Assembly: GCA_017551425.1 (NCBI GenBank)
Contig: JAFZLQ010000110.1
Coordinates: 1-15,112, forward strand
Direction of reading: 5' to 3'
Length of the DNA: 15,112 nt
DNA from: Bacteroidales bacterium
GTDB taxonomy: Bacteria > Bacteroidota > Bacteroidia > Bacteroidales > UBA932
This document shows positions 6,352 to 13,920 of this stretch, piece by piece. The first letter of the stretch is position 1. The number at the start of each line of letters is the position of its first letter. Position numbers and translations under genes: made by a program. The notes below the pieces were generated by a model. The model was not told where the DNA came from, ran no database searches, and saw only the letters and a list, made by a program, of their open reading frames with translations.

Positions 6352-7841
6352 CAGAATTCCGGACTGGGGCCGAAGCCGCCGTAATCACCCCCGCGATAAG
6401 GGGTTTCGTCGGAGTTCATGGCGGACTGGACCTGCCGCATGGCAAGGCTGTCGAGCGCCTCGTCCATCTCCAGGAAGCGGATGCGGTCGCTCTTGAAGAT
6501 CATGTCGATGTCGCGGGTCTCTCCGTTACGGTGCTTGGCAATTATTATCTGTGTCTTCTCGCGGTCTTCTATGTTCTCGCTCAGGCCGACGTAATCGGGC
6601 CTGTGGATGAAGATGACCATGTCTGCGTCCTGCTCGATGGAGCCGGATTCGCGAAGGTCGCTCAAGAGGGGCTTGCCTGCGCTGCCGGCACGGGTGACGG
6701 CCTGGCGGGAGAGCTGGCTCAGCGCGATGATGGGGATGTCCAGTTCCTTTGCGGTGGCCTTGAGCGTACGGGAAATGGCGGCGACCTCCTGCTCGCGCAT
6801 GGCCTTGAGTTCCACGGGGCCCTGCATCAGCTGCAGGTAGTCCACCACGATGAGGCGGACGCCCTTGTTCTTCACGAGGTTCTTGGCCTTTGTGCGGAAC
6901 TCGTTTATGGACATGCCGGGAGTGTCGTCTATGTAGAACGGGGCCTTGGAGAGGTTGCGGAGCTTGAACTCAAGCTGCTCCCACTCGTAAGGCTCCATCT
7001 TCACGCTGCCCTTTATCTTGTCTGCGGAGAGGCCCGACTCGCTGGTCATCAGACGCTTGACGAGCTGCTTGCAGGACATTTCGAGGGAAAACACGGCCAC
7101 AGGATAGTGGTGGTCGACCGCCGCATTTCGGGCGATGTTGAGGGCGAACGCCGTCTTACCGACGGAAGGGCGGGCGGCCAGGATTATAAGGTCCGACTTC
7201 TGCCAGCCGTTGGTGATGCGGTCTATGCTCACGTAGCCCGACGGCACGCCGCTGAGCCCCTCGCTGTTCTGCTGCTCCTGGATATCGTTCATCGCCTCGT
7301 TGATGATGCTGCTGATATCCTGCACCTCCTTGCGCACGTTGCTCTGGATGGCGTCGTACACCTTGGTCTGCGCCTTGTCTATGAGGTCGTCCACATTGAT
7401 GGACTCGTCGTAGGCGTCTTTCAGGATGTCGTATGAGGCGGTGATGAGGTCCCTCTGTATGGTCTTCTGCTTGAGTATCTTGACGTAATACTCCATGTGC
7501 GCGGCGCTGCCCACTTTCTCCGACAGGCCGGCGAGCATTGCGGGTCCGCCGACGGTTTCCAGGTCTCCCCTCTCCTGAAGACGGTTGCTTACGGTGATGA
7601 TATCTACCGAGGTGTGCTCATAGACGAGGGTCCCCATGGCCTCGAAGATCATGCGGTGGCGCTGGTCGTAGAAGCACGAAGGGGTCAGTTCCTCCATGGC
7701 CATATCGACGCAGGAGGCCTCGAGGAGCATGGCGCCGAGGACTGCTTCCTCGACGTCGAGGGCCTGAGGGGGCTTGTTGCCCATCTCGAGCCCCAGGGTG
7801 TCGAGGTTGGCGGCCTGGACCTTCTTGCGGGGAGCCGGCAT
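6351..7841 (-). CDS. dnaB: Replicative DNA helicase DnaB
   Basis: DnaB is the hexameric 5'-3' helicase of the replication fork. Of the 496 residues, about 22-125 are the N-terminal primase-interacting domain (PPQALDVEEAVLGAMLL) and 195-460 the RecA-type ATPase. Walker A is AARPSVGKT at 222-230 with Lys229, FSLEMS is at 251-256, Walker B is RLIVVDYLQLM at 329-339, and LSDLRESGSIEQDAD is at 393-407. All motifs run without interruption and there is no intein. The C-terminal tail after 465 is Gly/Pro-rich and probably disordered. The gene begins 3 nt after the stop of the zinc-ribbon gene and overlaps rseC by one base, placing a replication gene in the same transcript as the Rnf pump. Confidence 0.98.
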   Translation of the reverse strand: MPAPRKKVQAANLDTLGLEMGNKPPQALDVEEAVLGAMLLEASCVDMAMEELTPSCFYDQRHRMIFEAMGTLVYEHTSVDIITVSNRLQERGDLETVGGPAMLAGLSEKVGSAAHMEYYVKILKQKTIQRDLITASYDILKDAYDESINVDDLIDKAQTKVYDAIQSNVRKEVQDISSIINEAMNDIQEQQNSEGLSGVPSGYVSIDRITNGWQKSDLIILAARPSVGKTAFALNIARNAAVDHHYPVAVFSLEMSCKQLVKRLMTSESGLSADKIKGSVKMEPYEWEQLEFKLRNLSKAPFYIDDTPGMSINEFRTKAKNLVKNKGVRLIVVDYLQLMQGPVELKAMREQEVAAISRTLKATAKELDIPIIALSQLSRQAVTRAGSAGKPLLSDLRESGSIEQDADMVIFIHRPDYVGLSENIEDREKTQIIIAKHRNGETRDIDMIFKSDRIRFLEMDEALDSLAMRQVQSAMNSDETPYRGGDYGGFGPSPEF

Positions 7842-7844
7842 GGC

Positions 7845-8663
7845 TTACTCGGCTTTGGGAGTTGCGACGATGATGCGGCCGCAGTGCTCGCAAATCACGA
7901 GTTTCTTGCCGGAAGCGACCTCGATGAGGCGCTGGGGGGTGACGGTGTTGAAGCAGCCGCCGCAGGAATCCCCGTTATAGACGGTTACCACTGCGAGGTG
8001 GTTGTGCACGCTTGCCCTGATGCGGTTGTATGCGCTGAGGGTGCGCTCGTCGAGCTTGGCGGCGAGGGCGTCGCGCTTCTCTGTGAGGACCTTCTCTTCA
8101 GAAGCGGTGGACTCCACGATGCGGGCGAGTTCCTCGTTCTTGGCCTCAAGGTCTATTGCAAGGACGTCGAGCTTGGTCTTGACGTTCTCTATCGCTGCCT
8201 TGTTCTCTGCGATGGCGTCGCGGCTTTCGCCTATCTTCTTCTCGTCTATCTTGCGGAGGATGCCGAGGTTCTCGAGCTCCTTGTTGATGGAGTCGAACTC
8301 ACGGGAGTTGGAGATTTTCTCCAGCTGTGAGCGGTAGCGCTCGATTTCTCCGTCGAGGGAGACTATATCGTCGTTCATTGCGGCGATATTGTCGTTGTAT
8401 TGGGCGATTATCTGCTCGAGCGAATCGATGCGGGCGTTGCAGGAAGCCGCCTGGGCCTCGAGTTCTGCCACCTCTGCGGGAAGTTCGCCGCGAAGGAGGA
8501 CCAGCTTGTCTATCTCGTTGTCTGCGTTCTGGAGCTCATACAGGGTACGGAGCTTCTCCTCGGTATTGGATTCGGAGTCGGCAAAAGTCTTCTGCAGGGA
8601 GACGAAAGTTTCGCGCTCGTCGATGGGTGCGGCGATTTTCTTGGGTTTCTTTGTTGTGGCCAT
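7845..8663 (-). CDS. Coiled-coil protein with C4 zinc ribbon (CdsZ/zf-RING_7-like)
   Basis: The protein has 272 residues. About 35-225 is a long antiparallel coiled coil (heptad-rich, many Glu/Lys/Leu), and 230-265 is a zinc ribbon with Cys234, Cys237, Cys258 and Cys261 (SCGGCFNT and ICEHCGRI). This is the layout of the widely conserved C4-type zinc-ribbon family that includes chlamydial CdsZ. The function in Bacteroidota is not established; nucleic-acid or protein-complex binding is plausible. The start ATG (8661-8663) lies in an A/T-rich context about 25 nt downstream of a promoter box. It is the first gene of a unit that continues into dnaB, so a link to replication or its control is possible but unproven. 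Confidence 0.9.
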   Translation of the reverse strand: MATTKKPKKIAAPIDERETFVSLQKTFADSESNTEEKLRTLYELQNADNEIDKLVLLRGELPAEVAELEAQAASCNARIDSLEQIIAQYNDNIAAMNDDIVSLDGEIERYRSQLEKISNSREFDSINKELENLGILRKIDEKKIGESRDAIAENKAAIENVKTKLDVLAIDLEAKNEELARIVESTASEEKVLTEKRDALAAKLDERTLSAYNRIRASVHNHLAVVTVYNGDSCGGCFNTVTPQRLIEVASGKKLVICEHCGRIIVATPKAE

Positions 8664-8692
8664 ATTTAATTTTATTCGTATTTGCGGAACTA

Positions 8693-8723
8693 CAAAGGTA
8701 AGTATTTTTTCGATTATAACGAA
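8693..8723 (-). promoter_or_regulatory. Bacteroidota-type promoter for the zinc ribbon-dnaB-rnf unit
   Basis: The minus strand carries TACCTTTG at 8693-8700, identical to the -7 box of the tRNA-Gln promoter, and TTCG at 8720-8723 as a weaker -33 element after a 19-nt spacer. The site lies between the merR stop (8714) and the zinc-ribbon start (8663), with part of the -33 side inside the end of merR. No other TAnnTTTG box was seen down to ispF, so this may drive all nine genes to rnfA. Confidence 0.75.
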
Positions 8724-9031
8724 TTCTTGATTTCCATAAGTTGGGCGCGGATTTCCTTGAGCGAATCCAGCGCCTTCACCGACTTGCTGACGCTGGCTTT
8801 CTCTGCCTGCAGCTGGCGTTCGGCGCCCTCCAGGGTGAGTCCCTTCTCCTTCACGAGATAGTGGATCTGCTTGAGCACCTCGATGTCGTCGGCGGTGTAC
8901 TGGCGGTTGCCTTTCGCCGTACGGTGAGGCTTGAGGAATTTGGGAAAGGAGTTGGACCAGAATCTCACGAGCGAGACGTTCTCCCCGATGGCCTGAGCCG
9001 CTTCCGAAATTGAATAATACAGTTTTTCCAT
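8714..9031 (-). CDS. MerR-type DNA-binding regulator
   Basis: This is a 105-residue transcription factor of the MerR superfamily. The winged helix-turn-helix spans about 5-70: YSISEAAQAIGENVSLVRFW is the recognition part, and KGNRQYTADDIEVLKQI forms the wing and third helix. Residues 74-105 form a short coiled coil for dimerisation. There is no effector-binding domain and no metal-binding cysteine, so it does not look like a metal sensor. Small MerR proteins of this type, next to M23 peptidases, are familiar in Bacteroidota, but their targets are unknown to me. It starts 4 nt after the upstream peptidase stop and is probably co-transcribed with it. Confidence 0.9.
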   Translation of the reverse strand: MEKLYYSISEAAQAIGENVSLVRFWSNSFPKFLKPHRTAKGNRQYTADDIEVLKQIHYLVKEKGLTLEGAERQLQAEKASVSKSVKALDSLKEIRAQLMEIKNSL

Positions 9032-9035
9032 ATTG

Positions 9036-9947
9036 TTAATCCATTGATTGACGGGTGTGTGCGGCCATATAGACCATGTTGGAATACTCCTCCGGGGTCA
9101 CGGACGCGAAGATGTAGCTGAGGGGGTCAAGCACGAGGGAATCGCGCCGCACCTCATAATGCAGATGGGGCGCGTACGAGTTGCCGGACATGCCCACGGT
9201 GCCTATGACGCGCCCCTTCCTGACGCTCTGCCCCTGCTGGACGTCTATTTCCTGCAGGTGCGAATAGCGGGTGACGTATCCGCCGTTGTGCCTGATGGCC
9301 ACGGTGTTCCCCTCGCCGCGGCGGGACTTGGAGACCTTGTTGACGATGCCGTCCGCCGCGGCATAGACGGGCGTTCCCTGGCCCACGATGAGGTCCACCC
9401 CGTTATGGCTGGCCTCCGTGGTGTAGAAGGGGTTGGTCTTGGTGCCGATGCCCGCTCCCACCTGGGTGTAGTTGAGTGAATCCAGCGGAAGTGTCATAGG
9501 AGGCATGACGGACGGCCTGGAGGCAAGTGCGGCGGCGATTCTCTCGAAGAGACTGTCAACCACGGCGGCCTCGCGCACCAGCGCATCCGCCTTCCCGGCA
9601 GTATAGAAGACCAGGCGGGCGTCCGGGATGGAATCGCTGCCGAAGAAGATGTCCATCGACGACACCGGATCGCGCTGCGGAGGCGCTGCGTGGAAGATGT
9701 CGCTGTAAATCGATTCGTCCTTGCGTGCAAGCTTGTCGATATCGTCCCCAAGGGTCTCGATCCTCGCCGACATCGAAGGGTAGAGTTCGGCGAAAGAGGT
9801 ATTCTCCTCCTGCAGGCGCTTCTCCTCCGGGGTGCTGTACAGAAGGGCCAGCGCCACATATCCTATGGCCGAAAGGGACATCACCGTGAGGATGAACCTG
9901 ACCGCCGTCCAGAACGCACGTCCTATGTTGTTCTTACTTCCGCCCAT
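9036..9947 (-). CDS. Membrane-anchored M23 (LytM-type) metallopeptidase
   Basis: Peptidases of this family cut peptide cross-links of peptidoglycan in the periplasm, or act as activators of other hydrolases when degenerate. The 303-residue protein has an N-terminal membrane anchor at about 15-36, a helical region at 40-145, and the LytM domain at 165-275. By comparison with LytM, the zinc ligands are His181 and Asp185 (HNGVD) and His263 (HLHYE), while His230 and His261 are the other catalytic histidines; all are present, so the enzyme should be active. The start overlaps the end of the preceding M23 gene by 14 nt. The two proteins share their architecture but are clearly diverged. Confidence 0.93.
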   Translation of the reverse strand: MGGSKNNIGRAFWTAVRFILTVMSLSAIGYVALALLYSTPEEKRLQEENTSFAELYPSMSARIETLGDDIDKLARKDESIYSDIFHAAPPQRDPVSSMDIFFGSDSIPDARLVFYTAGKADALVREAAVVDSLFERIAAALASRPSVMPPMTLPLDSLNYTQVGAGIGTKTNPFYTTEASHNGVDLIVGQGTPVYAAADGIVNKVSKSRRGEGNTVAIRHNGGYVTRYSHLQEIDVQQGQSVRKGRVIGTVGMSGNSYAPHLHYEVRRDSLVLDPLSYIFASVTPEEYSNMVYMAAHTRQSMD

Positions 9948-10866
9948 TGGTCCCCTGCTTTTTCTGCCTTTCGCTCATGCTCGCCGCGGAAGGGCGCCTG
10001 CCCCCCGCAGTCTCCGCGCTGCGCTTGCGTATCATCGCCCGGAACTCCTCCACCGGCATGCCCATGTCCATGAAATTCATCGGGTTGACCTGGTGGTTCT
10101 TGAACAGCACCTCGTAATGCAGATGCGGGCCAGTGGCCTTGCCGGACTTGCCCACCTCGCCTATCTTGTCGCCCCTCTTCAGCTCCTGGCCCACGCCCAC
10201 GTCAACCGTGTTCAGATGGGCATAGCGGGTCTTGTAGCCGAAGCCGTGGTTCACCAGCACCTCGTTGCCGTAGCCCTTGTAATTGAAGTCCACCTTCTCC
10301 ACCACGCCGTCTCCGGTAACGTACACCGGATTGCCAACCTTGGACGCGAAATCCTGGCCCATGTGGCGGGCGATGCCGCCGTACACGGGGTCCTCCCTCG
10401 TGCCGAAGGGGCTGGAAAGGTGATATGTGCCCTTCTTGGGCAGCAGAGGCGGCACTGCGGGGATATGGGACACCATGTCGCCGGCCTCCTTAGCCACCAG
10501 GGCCACCTCGCCGAGGGACTCAAGCTGCCTGCCCACGCGGTCGCCAACCTCGTCCAGGCGCCTGTCGAGGGCCTGCATTTCGTTGGCGGACGAATCGGCA
10601 TAGACCGAATCCCTGAGGGGGTCGAAAGCGAAGATGCTGCGGTAAACCAGGTCGTTACGCTCCTCAACGTCTTCCAGGACAGTCTCATAGACATCGAGCT
10701 TGTGGCGGATGATGCCCATGCGGGCCTGCCAGGCGTCGTTCTGGCGCCTGAGTATGGCCGTTTTTGGGAGATCGTTACCGAGATAGACGAAGTAAAGCCA
10801 GTACGCCCCCGCGACTACCGCCACGGAGAAGATGGTCAAAAGTATGAAGCGCAGTATGCTTTTCAC
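9934..10866 (-). CDS. Membrane-anchored M23 (LytM-type) metallopeptidase, first of a pair
   Basis: The protein has 310 residues: a membrane anchor at about 5-28, a coiled coil at 38-75 and 95-128, and the LytM domain at about 145-262. The active-site set is complete by comparison with LytM: His168, Asp172, His217, His248 and His250 (RHMGQD, YAHL, GPHLHYE). The C-terminal 30 residues are basic and probably disordered. Translation is assigned to the GTG at 10864-10866, which precedes KSILRFILL; no ATG is available before the hydrophobic segment. The promoter box TATATTTG ends only 4 bp before this GTG, so the message may have almost no leader. Likely task: peptidoglycan remodelling, together with the second peptidase. 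Confidence 0.92.
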   Translation of the reverse strand: MKSILRFILLTIFSVAVVAGAYWLYFVYLGNDLPKTAILRRQNDAWQARMGIIRHKLDVYETVLEDVEERNDLVYRSIFAFDPLRDSVYADSSANEMQALDRRLDEVGDRVGRQLESLGEVALVAKEAGDMVSHIPAVPPLLPKKGTYHLSSPFGTREDPVYGGIARHMGQDFASKVGNPVYVTGDGVVEKVDFNYKGYGNEVLVNHGFGYKTRYAHLNTVDVGVGQELKRGDKIGEVGKSGKATGPHLHYEVLFKNHQVNPMNFMDMGMPVEEFRAMIRKRSAETAGGRRPSAASMSERQKKQGTNGRK

Positions 10867-10870
10867 GATG

Positions 10871-10878
10871 CAAATATA
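10871..10878 (-). promoter_or_regulatory. Bacteroidota -7 box (TATATTTG) for the M23-M23-merR unit
   Basis: TATATTTG on the minus strand fits TAnnTTTG exactly and lies in the 37-bp gap between the yraN stop (10904) and the GTG start of the first M23 gene. No good TTTG is found 18-21 nt upstream of it, so the -33 element is weak. The box is so close to the start codon that the transcript would be leaderless or nearly so. Confidence 0.6.
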
Positions 10879-10903
10879 CTAATTATTCGCCAATTAGACA
10901 TCC

Positions 10904-11308
10904 TTATCTAAAGTTGACTGAGCCGCCGGTATAAACCGGAACGAAGGCAGACGGATAGTATTCAATATTCGGGCCGTCCTCGCAGAATTCAACGGAAAGC
11001 ACATCGAACTGCACCTCATCGAACGGCGGAACCGGCTGATCCAGCGGAGAATGGAGCAGCTCCCCCGCCGCACGCACCATGCGGAGCCGCTTGTCCCGGT
11101 CCACATTGAACTCAGGGCGCACCGGCGCCCCCGCAGCGCGCGTCTTGACCTCCACGATATGAAGGGTCCGGCCGCAAACGGAAACGATATCCAGTTCCAG
11201 ATGGCCCGAGCGCCAGTTGCGGCGCAGTATCCTGTGACCCTCCCCAAGCAGGAAATTGCACGCCTCCTGCTCCCCGCGGTCTCCCACGAGCTGTTTTGAA
11301 GTTTTCAT
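10904..11308 (-). CDS. YraN/UPF0102 family nuclease-like protein
   Basis: This 134-residue protein belongs to the widespread UPF0102 family, which has the PD-(D/E)XK nuclease fold and is related to archaeal Holliday junction resolvases. The core is visible: GDRGEQEACNFL (9-20) with Glu13, NWRSGHLELDIV (31-42) with Asp40, and HIVEVKTR (50-57) with Glu53 and Lys55, so the metal-binding catalytic set is kept. The cellular role is not established. It starts 20 nt after the stop of the LptF-Fmt frame and shares its transcript by position. The C-terminal 30 residues are less conserved in type. Confidence 0.9.
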   Translation of the reverse strand: MKTSKQLVGDRGEQEACNFLLGEGHRILRRNWRSGHLELDIVSVCGRTLHIVEVKTRAAGAPVRPEFNVDRDKRLRMVRAAGELLHSPLDQPVPPFDEVQFDVLSVEFCEDGPNIEYYPSAFVPVYTGGSVNFR

Positions 11309-11328
11309 AGCCTGTTCAGATACTTACA

Positions 11329-13908
11329 TTACACACATATATAATCGTTGGGATTGCGGAACCCCGCAAGGAAAGCCTTCACCTCCATGCGCTTCTTGCC
11401 CTCCAGCTGGAGTTCCAGGATACTGACCGCCCCGCCGTCACCGGTAGCCACACCTAGATAGCTCCTGCCGTCGCTGAACAGCTGACCCGGAACCAGCTTG
11501 CCCACACCCTCCGGCAGCTCCGTCATCTTCTCGACCCTGAAGATCTTCAGCTGCTGGAGCTGGCGCTGAACAGCCGGAGAGGCATCTGCCTCGATGGACT
11601 GTGGCCGCCCATGGCCACATGAATGGGAGGGGCCCGCTGAGTCAACAGACTCAGTGGGAGGGATGAGCGGAGCGAAGTCCTGCGAGGCAGATGCCTCTCC
11701 GGCGAGAGCGGAGGCAGCAGGGCCCCCTGCTGCCGCAGCGGAAGCCAGCTCCGTATAAGCAGTAGGATAAGGAGAAAGGCCCCGGATGAGATTGCGGACC
11801 TCCGTGGAAGACCGGGTCCAGTCGATACGGGTGTTCTCGCGAGTGAGCTTGGGAGCGGGACGCAGCACCTCCGAACCCTGAACGAACGACCGCTGCACAC
11901 GCAGCTCCACGTTACGCTGGATGATCAGTTCGACTGTATCGCACACCAGATCGCTGCCGATGGCCATCAACTTGTCATGGAGCGTACCGGCATCGTCAGA
12001 ATCCTCGATACGGCACTCCTGACGCAGGATAATGCCGCCCGTATCTATGTTCTTGTCGAGCATGAACGTCGTCACGCCAGTCATCTTCTCGCCGTTGATA
12101 AGCGCCCAGTTGATAGGCGCAGCACCGCGGTACTGCGGCAGCAGGGACGCATGCAGGTTGAAGGTGCCGAGGCGCGGCATCTGCCACACCTCCTCCGGAA
12201 GCATGCGGAACGCCACCACCACGAACACATCGGCCTTGAAAGCCGCAAGCTGCGACAGGAACTCCGGATCCTTCAGTCTGACAGGCTGCAGCACCGGGAT
12301 GCCATGCTCCACAGCGTACTTCTTGACGGCGCTCTCGTTCACCTTGAGGCCGCGACCGCTGGGCTTGTCGGCAACGGTAACCACGCCGACCACCTTGTAC
12401 CCCCGCCTACGCAGGGCGTCCAGAGGCGCCACGGCGAACTCAGGCGTACCCATGAACACGATGCGCGGCTTGCGGAAGAATCCCACCACCACGCTTACCA
12501 GCTTGCGCCAGGAGGCTTTCACGGTGTCCATATTGAAGAGCTCGGCGTCCCGGATGGCCTTGTACGTGAAGAAGACGCCTATCGGCGCCAGCACGTACGA
12601 AGCCACGAAAACGCCGTTGAAAGCGTCCACGGTGCCGTCCTTGGCCAGCTTGGTGCCGGTGATATCGACTATCCAGTAGATGACGAAGAACAGCATGGAG
12701 AAAATGGCGCTCATGCCTATGCCGCCCTTCTTTATCATTGCGCCGATTGGGGCGCCGATGAAGAACAGCAGGAAGCAGCACAGGGCGGTGGCGAACTTCT
12801 TGAAGAACTCAACGTCCGTACGGCGCAGGTAGAAGGTGGACTGATAGACGTCGTGGTTGTAGCTCATGATGTCCCCGGTCATCCTCTCGGCCTGCGCTGC
12901 GGCACGGCCGTACGCGAGCTTGATGCCGTCGTAATCCCTCCAGTGGAGCATGTTGTCCGACTTGAACATCACGCTGCGGCCACCGCGGCGGGCGGTGTCA
13001 AGCTGGGCGCGGAATTCAAGCGCAGTCTCGTTCCTCAGCCGGTTGTAATGGTTGACGAAAGCCTCGGCGTTATGGCGCTCCAGCGAGTCTTTCTGCGTCT
13101 TGAGCTGGTCCAGGCGCATAGACTTGGCCTGGTCTGCGAAACGGGTGGTGTCCGACTTCTCGAAGGCGTAGTTCTTGAGCGGGATCAGCAGGTCCTCGCG
13201 GGCGAAATCTATGCGGCTGAGGGCCAGCGAAGTGTCCCGGTAGGTCAGCTGGTTGGTCTCGTTGTAGTTGGAACCGCTGAACAGGGTGAAGGTAAGGTAG
13301 TCCTTGGCCTTGGAAATCCTGATTATTGCGCTGTCGGCGATGATGATGGAGACGTTTCCCTTGCGGGAGGTGTGGTCGTACACTTGCACGTTGTACATCA
13401 TCCCGGACTCGTCGTTCTGGTCTTCCACCCGGAGCACATAGCCCTCGATGCCCTCGTAGAAGGTTCCGGAGGGGATTTTGATGCTGCCCTTGGTGCGGGT
13501 GATGTCGTCCCTGAGGGTGAATATCTCGTTGTACGCCTTCGGCACCAGGTTGTTGGTGACGAAGAAGGCGCCCACGCTGATGAGGGCGGCAAGCACGATG
13601 AGCGGGGCGATCAGGCGGCCCAGCGAGATGCCGGCGGCCTTGATGGCCATGAGCTCCTTGTTCTCGCCCATCTGGCCTATGACCATCATGGAGCTGAGCA
13701 GCACCGCAAGCGGAAGAGCGGTGGGGAGGATGGTAAAGGCGCCCCACATCATGAATTCCAGGATGACGCCCAGGCCGAGGCCCTTGCCCACAAGCTCGTC
13801 GATGTAGATCCAGAGGAACTGCATCACCAGCACGAACACAACAAGGAAGAGTATCGCGACGAAAGGTCCGATAAACGCCTTGAGGGTGAACTGGTCGAGC
13901 TTGCGCAT
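11329..13908 (-). CDS. fmt: Fused LptF/LptG-type permease and methionyl-tRNA formyltransferase (Fmt)
   Basis: One uninterrupted frame of 859 residues holds two proteins that are normally separate. Residues 1-450 are a YjgP/YjgQ (LptF/LptG) permease of lipopolysaccharide transport: membrane helices at about 12-37, 49-77 and 98-118, a periplasmic domain at 125-365, then helices at 370-390, 398-416 and 430-449. Residues 451-481 form a short basic linker. Residues 482-859 are Fmt, which formylates initiator Met-tRNA: IVFMGTPEFAV at 483-493, NLHASLLPQYRG at 584-595 with the catalytic Asn584 and His586, and IDTGGI at 621-626 with Asp622. The C-terminal domain carries a 64-residue insertion (about 722-785), two thirds of it a palindromic repeat. 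No stop separates the halves; Met460 (12529-12531) could be an internal start for Fmt. Confidence 0.93.
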   Translation of the reverse strand: MRKLDQFTLKAFIGPFVAILFLVVFVLVMQFLWIYIDELVGKGLGLGVILEFMMWGAFTILPTALPLAVLLSSMMVIGQMGENKELMAIKAAGISLGRLIAPLIVLAALISVGAFFVTNNLVPKAYNEIFTLRDDITRTKGSIKIPSGTFYEGIEGYVLRVEDQNDESGMMYNVQVYDHTSRKGNVSIIIADSAIIRISKAKDYLTFTLFSGSNYNETNQLTYRDTSLALSRIDFAREDLLIPLKNYAFEKSDTTRFADQAKSMRLDQLKTQKDSLERHNAEAFVNHYNRLRNETALEFRAQLDTARRGGRSVMFKSDNMLHWRDYDGIKLAYGRAAAQAERMTGDIMSYNHDVYQSTFYLRRTDVEFFKKFATALCCFLLFFIGAPIGAMIKKGGIGMSAIFSMLFFVIYWIVDITGTKLAKDGTVDAFNGVFVASYVLAPIGVFFTYKAIRDAELFNMDTVKASWRKLVSVVVGFFRKPRIVFMGTPEFAVAPLDALRRRGYKVVGVVTVADKPSGRGLKVNESAVKKYAVEHGIPVLQPVRLKDPEFLSQLAAFKADVFVVVAFRMLPEEVWQMPRLGTFNLHASLLPQYRGAAPINWALINGEKMTGVTTFMLDKNIDTGGIILRQECRIEDSDDAGTLHDKLMAIGSDLVCDTVELIIQRNVELRVQRSFVQGSEVLRPAPKLTRENTRIDWTRSSTEVRNLIRGLSPYPTAYTELASAAAAGGPAASALAGEASASQDFAPLIPPTESVDSAGPSHSCGHGRPQSIEADASPAVQRQLQQLKIFRVEKMTELPEGVGKLVPGQLFSDGRSYLGVATGDGGAVSILELQLEGKKRMEVKAFLAGFRNPNDYICV
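11574..11702. repeat. Palindromic structured element, copy 2 (in frame inside fmt)
   Basis: The arms 11574-11600 and 11676-11702 are 27-bp inverted repeats: the outer 20 bp match perfectly, then two mismatches, then five matches. The 75-bp centre has a hairpin GTGGCC/GGCCAC with a 6-nt loop (11601-11618), GGGAGGGGCCC (11625-11635), a hairpin CTGAGTC/GACTCAG with loop AACA (11637-11654) and GGGAGGG (11656-11662). These are the same elements, in the same order, as in the copy at 808-923, but the arms are unrelated. The element is 129 bp, 43 codons, and stays open in the Fmt frame, encoding residues about 736-779 (AGEASASQDF to IEADASPA) in a loop of the Fmt C-terminal domain. Confidence 0.85.
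11713..11734. repeat. GC-rich palindrome within the Fmt insertion
   Basis: GGCAGCAGGG at 11713-11722 is followed after CC by its exact reverse complement CCCTGCTGCC at 11725-11734, a 10-bp stem with a 2-nt loop. It lies 10 bp beyond the right arm of the palindromic element and encodes part of AAAAGGPAAS (residues about 724-733). It belongs to the stretch of Fmt that has no counterpart in ordinary Fmt proteins, so it may be part of the same insertion or the remnant of another. Confidence 0.7.
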
Positions 13909-13920
13909 TCAGTATGGGGA

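Noticed and set aside
11574..11745. Frameshift or assembly error creating the odd Fmt insertion
   Set aside because: The normal Fmt frame resumes with LKIFRVEKM and runs to its proper end, and the inserted stretch has an ordered inverted-repeat structure matching another element in the window.
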